A stretch of DNA of 64,000 bases, from positions 9,648 through 73,647 of the forward strand of contig CAZVKN010000015.1 in the NCBI GenBank assembly GCA_964627035.1, in the 5' to 3' direction. This document shows positions 59,474 to 64,000 of this stretch, in pieces (the first letter of the stretch is position 1; each line of letters begins with the position of its first letter). Source of the DNA: CAZVKN01 sp964627035. GTDB taxonomy: Bacteria > Electryoneota > AABM5-125-24 > Hatepunaeales > Hatepunaeaceae. The notes under the pieces were generated by a model. That model was not told the origin of the DNA and searched no databases. It saw only the letters and a program-made list of their open reading frames with translations. The translations under genes and the position numbers were made by a program.

Positions 59474-61050
59474 TAGGTTCAGAGATATTTGACTGGCTTC
59501 CGCTGAGTGTTTTGTATGCTGAAACCCACTACAGATTTCGCCTCTTTCCGTTCAGCCTCTACTACCGCAGGCAGCCGGAGATTATCTTCGATGCACCGTT
59601 GCGTATTGAACCGGATCAATCTCTTCCTGTAACGCTGTTAATCAAAGACGCTGATAAATTCCCGGTTGAGCTGGCTGAGGTTCATTTACATGCGTTTCTT
59701 GACAAGGAGCATGTTGATCAAACTTTCGATCTGAATCTAACTATCAGCGACACTTATTGGCATAGGATATTTGAGTTGGATGTATCCGGACTACCTCCGG
59801 GACGTCTATCATTGGATACTTCTGTCACATTCCTCACACGAAAAGGCAAACACATCCGTGTCCGTCAGGATAATCATCCCGGTCTGTCACATAAACCGTT
59901 AACAGTCATGAAATCAAAGGATCCGCTTCCGAACTTCCCGAACTGGCACGCGGGTGAACTGCACTGTCACACAAGCTACGGCACAGATCAGGTTGAGTTC
60001 GGTGCACCGCTTCAGTCATATCAGCGAACTGCTGAAGCAATGGGGCTCGGTTGGGTTGCTTTGACAGACCACAGTTACAACCTCGACGACAGACTCGACA
60101 GCTATCTAACAGATGATCCCGGTGTGCCAAAATGGAATCTGTTACACAAAGAGGTGAAGAGGCTGAATAAGCGAAGCTCAGTTGTACTCCTGCCGGGGGA
60201 GGAGCTGTCTTGTCGCTCCGCAGATGGCAGAAATATTCACATGCTGATCATCGGCAATCCGGAATTTCTTCATGGGTCGGGTGATGATGCCCAGAAATGG
60301 TTGCAGACCAAGAGCGAACACAGTGTCGAGGAAGCTGTCAAAATTGTGAATGACTCGGCTTTCATTGCAGCTGGACACCCGTTTGTCAAGATTCCTCTGT
60401 TAGAGCGACTGCTCGTCAACCGAGGCGAGTGGAAGAAATCTGATCTGTTAGACTCAGGGCTGGACGGCTGGCAAATGCTGAATGGTGAATGGGGATGTGA
60501 GTTTGAACGTGGATTGAAGCAATGGGTAAAAGCTCTTGACAGTGGCAAACGGATATGCATATATGCAGGCAATGACGCACACGGTAATTTTAACCGATTC
60601 CGTCAGGTCAGATTGCCGATGATTAAGCTGTGGGAAAAGGACCAACACCTGTTCGGAAAGGTGACGACGCGTGCTTTGGTGAAGGGTGAGCTGACGCAAT
60701 CTGCAATTATCGCTTCACTAAAGAAGGGAAGTGCAATTATTAGCGATGGACCTGCTGTTGAATTGACCGTTCAGCAAAATGATGATTCATATCGCTGTGG
60801 GGATGAGATTGAACCGTCAAAAGATGGAGAGATAACTGTTGGCTATAAAACAACGACTGAGTTTGGCAAGGCTAAGCGGATTGTTTTGCACAGTTTCAAT
60901 AATCAACAGGAATTGAAGATTCAAGACCCGTATGAAGGAGAGATCAGTGTAGGAGTTTCCGGTAAAAAATATCTACGAGTGGAATTTCACAGCGAGATAA
61001 AGAATGGTGAAAAACACCATGCGTACACAAATCCTATATGGATCAGATGA
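59470..61050 (+). CDS. CehA/McbA-type PHP metallohydrolase
   Basis: A 526-residue protein with an N-terminal beta-rich region of about 160 residues and a PHP-family catalytic domain: GELHCHTSYGTDQ (HxH), ALTDHSYN, LLPGEELS, FIAAGHPF and YAGNDAHGNF provide metal ligands of the polymerase-and-histidinol-phosphatase fold. A C-terminal Ig-like domain (about 440-526) follows. CehA-like enzymes are phosphodiesterases or nucleotide- or carbamate-hydrolases; the substrate here is unknown. It overlaps the deacetylase gene by 4 nt, so the two are probably made together. Confidence 0.85.
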   Translation: MIGSEIFDWLPLSVLYAETHYRFRLFPFSLYYRRQPEIIFDAPLRIEPDQSLPVTLLIKDADKFPVELAEVHLHAFLDKEHVDQTFDLNLTISDTYWHRIFELDVSGLPPGRLSLDTSVTFLTRKGKHIRVRQDNHPGLSHKPLTVMKSKDPLPNFPNWHAGELHCHTSYGTDQVEFGAPLQSYQRTAEAMGLGWVALTDHSYNLDDRLDSYLTDDPGVPKWNLLHKEVKRLNKRSSVVLLPGEELSCRSADGRNIHMLIIGNPEFLHGSGDDAQKWLQTKSEHSVEEAVKIVNDSAFIAAGHPFVKIPLLERLLVNRGEWKKSDLLDSGLDGWQMLNGEWGCEFERGLKQWVKALDSGKRICIYAGNDAHGNFNRFRQVRLPMIKLWEKDQHLFGKVTTRALVKGELTQSAIIASLKKGSAIISDGPAVELTVQQNDDSYRCGDEIEPSKDGEITVGYKTTTEFGKAKRIVLHSFNNQQELKIQDPYEGEISVGVSGKKYLRVEFHSEIKNGEKHHAYTNPIWIR

Positions 61051-61055
61051 TCCAC

Positions 61056-61412
61056 TTAACTGTTTTCAATTTCCTCACGCTCTGATTTTTTCAACCCCTT
61101 AAACACCAATTTATACGAGTGTTCAATCATGTCTTTCAACACATCTTTCGGAACTGTTCCATCCAGCACCACCGTATTCCAATGGCGTTTATTCAGATGA
61201 TAACCGGCAGTTATAGATGTATATTTTCTGCGTAGATCAATCGCCAGATCCGGGTCACATTTCAAGCTGATCCTGATTGGAGTGTGCTTGGGAGAAATTA
61301 TCGCAAACATCTTTGCCACGACCTTCATAACCGGCAATCCTTCCTCAAACGGATAAGTCTCCGTTACACCTCTCAATGAAAGACAGTAAGACATTAATGC
61401 TTTAAAATTCAT
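61056..61412 (-). CDS. MmcQ/YjbR-family protein
   Basis: A 118-residue protein with the YjbR fold signature: TETYPFEEGLPVMKV, MFAIIS, ISLKCDPDLAIDLR, GYHLNKRHWNTVVLDG and a C-terminal DMIEHSYKLVFKGL. YjbR proteins have a DNA-binding-like wHTH-related fold, but their function is not established. It converges with the PHP gene (5 nt apart) and has an inverted repeat upstream. Confidence 0.9.
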   Translation of the reverse strand: MNFKALMSYCLSLRGVTETYPFEEGLPVMKVVAKMFAIISPKHTPIRISLKCDPDLAIDLRRKYTSITAGYHLNKRHWNTVVLDGTVPKDVLKDMIEHSYKLVFKGLKKSEREEIENS

Positions 61413-61438
61413 TGTGTTCTCATAAGTTCAGTTGATAT

Positions 61439-61495
61439 ACCACGAAGATCATGAAGAAAAGATAAAAACTTCGTGCCCTTCGTGATCTTCGTGGT
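61439..61495. repeat. Inverted repeat between YjbR and TonB-receptor genes
   Basis: ACCACGAAGATCATGAA and TTCGTGATCTTCGTGGT form a 17-bp stem with one mismatch and a loop of about 23 nt. The motif resembles a dispersed CACGAAGATC element found in many genomes; no second copy was seen in this window. Confidence 0.65.
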
Positions 61496-61510
61496 GGCAA
61501 TTGACTCTAA

Positions 61511-63916
61511 TTACCATTCAAACCGCACTCCACCCACAAAGAAGAACCTAAACTGTTCAACATCATCGCGCACACCGCCGTCAGCATAAGAATACATAGC
61601 GATATTCTGACGGTCGAGGACGTTTTGTACTTCGACAAAACTGATGATTGTTTTACTACCGAAGAACCATTTGTTGTCAAGCCTAACGTCCCATCGGCTG
61701 TATTCAGGATAACGTTCACTGTTCAGATCATCAGTTTCCTGCCAATGTTCATAGTATTCAGGTCCGTCGGTCGTCCACTCTTGTGGGGTTAGAGGACGCC
61801 CACTTACATACCGTAACCGAGTGGATAACGTCATCAGATCACCGTTGACTGGTAACAGATACGTCCACATACCGTACCAATTCTTCTGAAACTCACGCAT
61901 CGGTAATCCACAGAATTCGTATCCGAGCACCAATGTACCGATGTTGCGATAATCGTAGGTTGATGGATAGGTCTCTATTGAATTGTCAAACATTGATTTA
62001 GTGTATGAGTAGCTGAGTGTTCCAAACCAGTTGGTTGACAGTTTCTGTTGTGCAAAAAATTCAAATCCATACGCCCATTTCTTGCCTGTAGCATGATATA
62101 TAAATGAACGAGGTCGGGTGTCAGTATCCTCTCGGAGAGATGACTCCGATACGGCGAGGTTACGGTAATCTTTGTAATACCCTTCAATGCTGAAAAGAGT
62201 CGCATCACTAAACAGATACGATAATCCGGTAACATATTGACTCGCTTTTGGATGTTGGAGCATCTTGTTTCCACCGTTCGGATCGTTGGTATATACCATC
62301 AACGGATGAGACTGATAATAAATTCCATACGCCGCATTCCATGTCAGTTTCGGATAAAACTCCCAACTTGCAGACATTCTCGGAGCAACTGTCAACTCTT
62401 CCGAATATTGGAAACCGTCTAACCTGACGCCACCAATTAATGACAGATTGTTTTGAGGTCGCCAACGATACTGCATAAATGCTCCATATTTCAATGAAGA
62501 TGTTGACTCATTAATGTTTGCGGAAGGGGAGATTACTTCAATCGGACTTGTCGGATCAGCAGGATTGTCATACACGATTGTATCCGATTCCATCCAAATA
62601 TCGTGACTAAAGGTTAGCGGCTTCAACGTAATTCCAGCGGAGTATTCATCTGTAGTACGTACTTTACCTGTCCAAGTGAAATGTAATTGGTCGGTTATCT
62701 CTGTGCTTCTATTTGCCCAAGATAACCGTTGTGATAGCTCGTTGGTTATGGGATCTCTATCAATCTCATGGACATCCACATTGTAATAGACTTCCGTGTG
62801 CCCAAAGATTAGATTGGAATAGCCGCCTTTCCATATCTTGCGCCACTTGCCACCGAGAACCATCGTGTGCGCTTTAACATAAACAGCTTCAGCTCCACGC
62901 GACCATGCATCCCCATCTTCGGTCTCAATGTCAATACGGTCATTACCGTATAGACCAACAACGGAGAGCTTATCAATCGGAGAAATATCATACACCGTCT
63001 TCATTTGCAAATCCCAGTAGTGAGGGACTGATGTTAATCCAATTGCATCGTTAATCAGATCAAGATAGCTCTTGCGAAACGATATAAGGTATGAACCTTT
63101 ACCGTTAAACAGTCCACCTTCCACGTTTGCGCCAATACCTGCCATTGATGTCATTATCTGACCGTGAAATTGCTCTCGATCACCTTCGCGCAGTTCAAGA
63201 TCAAGTACGCTGGACAGCTTATCACCATATCTGGCGGAGAATCCTCCACTGGCAAAAGTTACTTCCTTGAGAAATTCTGGATTGACCAAACCGATGGGAC
63301 CACCGGATGTGCTTTGATCAGGGAAATGATTGATGTTATCGATCTCAATTCCATCCATAACCAGTAGATTTTCTGATGGCGATCCACCCCTGACGATGAT
63401 CTCGTTATTCTGGTCATTACTGTTTGCAACTCCGGGAAGTGCTTGGATTGCACGCTGGACATCTTCGGCAGATCCGGGAGCGCGACGGATCTCCTCAAAC
63501 CGTAGCGCCCGACTGGATGTAATCAGATCAGGTTTAGGTCGGAAAAATCCACCACGTACAACAACTTCCTCACCTTTTATTGCGGTAGCTTCAAGCAGGA
63601 ACTCAAGTTTGACCGTCCGTCCGGGGATGATTGATACTTCACTCTTAACATCTCCGATATATCCCAATGCACTAGCTTGGAGGTGGTATGTCCCCGGTTT
63701 GACGTTTAGAATTTGGAACTCACCGTCAAGATCGGAAGCAGCGCCTACTTCCGTTCCGATAATAATGATATTGGCGTTGACGACCGGAGCACGACTGGAA
63801 AGATCAAGGACGACTCCTTTGATGTTACCGGGCTTAATGTTTGGTTGCGGCTCAGCATTGATGGTTGCATCAAATACCAGTAATGTGAATAGCATGTAAA
63901 TTATGCGATGTTTCAT
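61511..63916 (-). CDS. TonB-dependent outer-membrane receptor with carboxypeptidase-regulatory domain
   Basis: An 801-residue outer-membrane transporter. Signal peptide (MLFTLLVFDATINA), then a carboxypeptidase-regulatory-like domain (about 30-115: GVVLDLSSRAPVVNANIII in parts GVVLDLSS, GEFQILNVKPGTYHLQASALGY). A plug domain follows (APGSAEDVQRAIQALPGV, IIVRGGSPSENLLVMDGIEI, SGGFSARYGDKLSSVLDLEL). The remainder is a beta-barrel ending in NVLDRQNIAMY and a terminal FFVGGVRFEW with C-terminal aromatic residues. The architecture is that of SusC-like and other FCB receptors; no SusD partner is visible. Substrate unknown. Confidence 0.92.
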   Translation of the reverse strand: MKHRIIYMLFTLLVFDATINAEPQPNIKPGNIKGVVLDLSSRAPVVNANIIIIGTEVGAASDLDGEFQILNVKPGTYHLQASALGYIGDVKSEVSIIPGRTVKLEFLLEATAIKGEEVVVRGGFFRPKPDLITSSRALRFEEIRRAPGSAEDVQRAIQALPGVANSNDQNNEIIVRGGSPSENLLVMDGIEIDNINHFPDQSTSGGPIGLVNPEFLKEVTFASGGFSARYGDKLSSVLDLELREGDREQFHGQIMTSMAGIGANVEGGLFNGKGSYLISFRKSYLDLINDAIGLTSVPHYWDLQMKTVYDISPIDKLSVVGLYGNDRIDIETEDGDAWSRGAEAVYVKAHTMVLGGKWRKIWKGGYSNLIFGHTEVYYNVDVHEIDRDPITNELSQRLSWANRSTEITDQLHFTWTGKVRTTDEYSAGITLKPLTFSHDIWMESDTIVYDNPADPTSPIEVISPSANINESTSSLKYGAFMQYRWRPQNNLSLIGGVRLDGFQYSEELTVAPRMSASWEFYPKLTWNAAYGIYYQSHPLMVYTNDPNGGNKMLQHPKASQYVTGLSYLFSDATLFSIEGYYKDYRNLAVSESSLREDTDTRPRSFIYHATGKKWAYGFEFFAQQKLSTNWFGTLSYSYTKSMFDNSIETYPSTYDYRNIGTLVLGYEFCGLPMREFQKNWYGMWTYLLPVNGDLMTLSTRLRYVSGRPLTPQEWTTDGPEYYEHWQETDDLNSERYPEYSRWDVRLDNKWFFGSKTIISFVEVQNVLDRQNIAMYSYADGGVRDDVEQFRFFFVGGVRFEW

Positions 63917-64000
63917 GGTTTTTGTACCTGTTTTATTTTATCTGTGATTGTACGTCTTCAGAACATTTGGGACAGATTGTGCAATAATCTAAGGGATACT

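Noticed and set aside
1..64000. CRISPR arrays, insertion sequences, integrases, prophage genes, rRNA
   Set aside because: None was seen. The only dispersed repeats are the hairpin elements listed; no transposase-like frame is present.

Overview
The window looks like a contig from an uncultivated Gram-negative bacterium of the FCB superphylum (the Bacteroidota / Chlorobi / Marinimicrobia / KSB1 / Latescibacteria / LCP-89 type of lineage). The grounds are five secreted proteins ending in a type IX-like sorting tail (PNPFN followed by a beta-rich domain), a TonB-dependent receptor with a carboxypeptidase-regulatory domain, an SDR-type threonine dehydrogenase, and conserved housekeeping operons in bacterial order. 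The lineage is inference; no rRNA is present. Promoters readable by eye are sigma-70-like (TTGACA, 17-18 nt, TATAAT-like). TTG starts are common, and two genes (infC, plsX) have no ATG/GTG/TTG start at all.

Layout. 1-5.9 kb, minus strand: tRNA-Cys, tRNA-Leu, tRNA-Val, a small membrane protein, thrS, infC, rpmI, rplT, pheS and a truncated HNH-like gene. 6.0-11.5 kb, minus: an FGE-fold lipoprotein and a very large gingipain-like C25 protease. 11.9-15.8 kb: threonine catabolism (SDR tdh and kbl) with a secreted LVIVD propeller between them. 15.9-26.6 kb: surE, guaA, a TPR plus periplasmic-binding protein, a saccharopine-dehydrogenase-like enzyme, an M6 metalloprotease, a HAD phosphatase and a transglutaminase-like protein. 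27.0-36.8 kb: a Roadblock/MglA signalling cluster (four Roadblock-like proteins, one MglA GTPase, three proteins sharing a helical module, one with a DUF4388 domain and an acidic repeat interrupted by an assembly gap), followed by a CHASE2 adenylate cyclase. 37.0-42.2 kb: tRNA-Val, rfaE2-like gene, ffh, small membrane protein, rpsP (with an extraordinary C-terminal extension), rimM, trmD, rplS. 42.2-45.5 kb: an ECF-type S component coupled to an outer-membrane receptor-like barrel, then a Ppx/GppA protein. 45.6-49.9 kb, minus: tandem paralogous CGPC thioredoxin-fold proteins with sorting tails. 50.2-58.7 kb: dapF, dapL-like aminotransferase, rsmA, a frameshifted mgtE remnant, DUF177 gene, rpmF, plsX, acpP, fabF, rnc, acyl-CoA dehydrogenase. 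58.9-61.1 kb: polysaccharide deacetylase and PHP metallohydrolase. 61.1-63.9 kb, minus: YjbR/MmcQ protein and a TonB-dependent receptor.

The part most likely to be an under-described system is the 27-34.3 kb cluster. Its genes overlap or abut almost throughout, it combines an MglA-type GTPase with four different Roadblock-like proteins, and three of its other members carry one shared, apparently unnamed helical module. A second theme is a dispersed double-hairpin repeat (five intergenic copies) whose two loops are complementary to each other.
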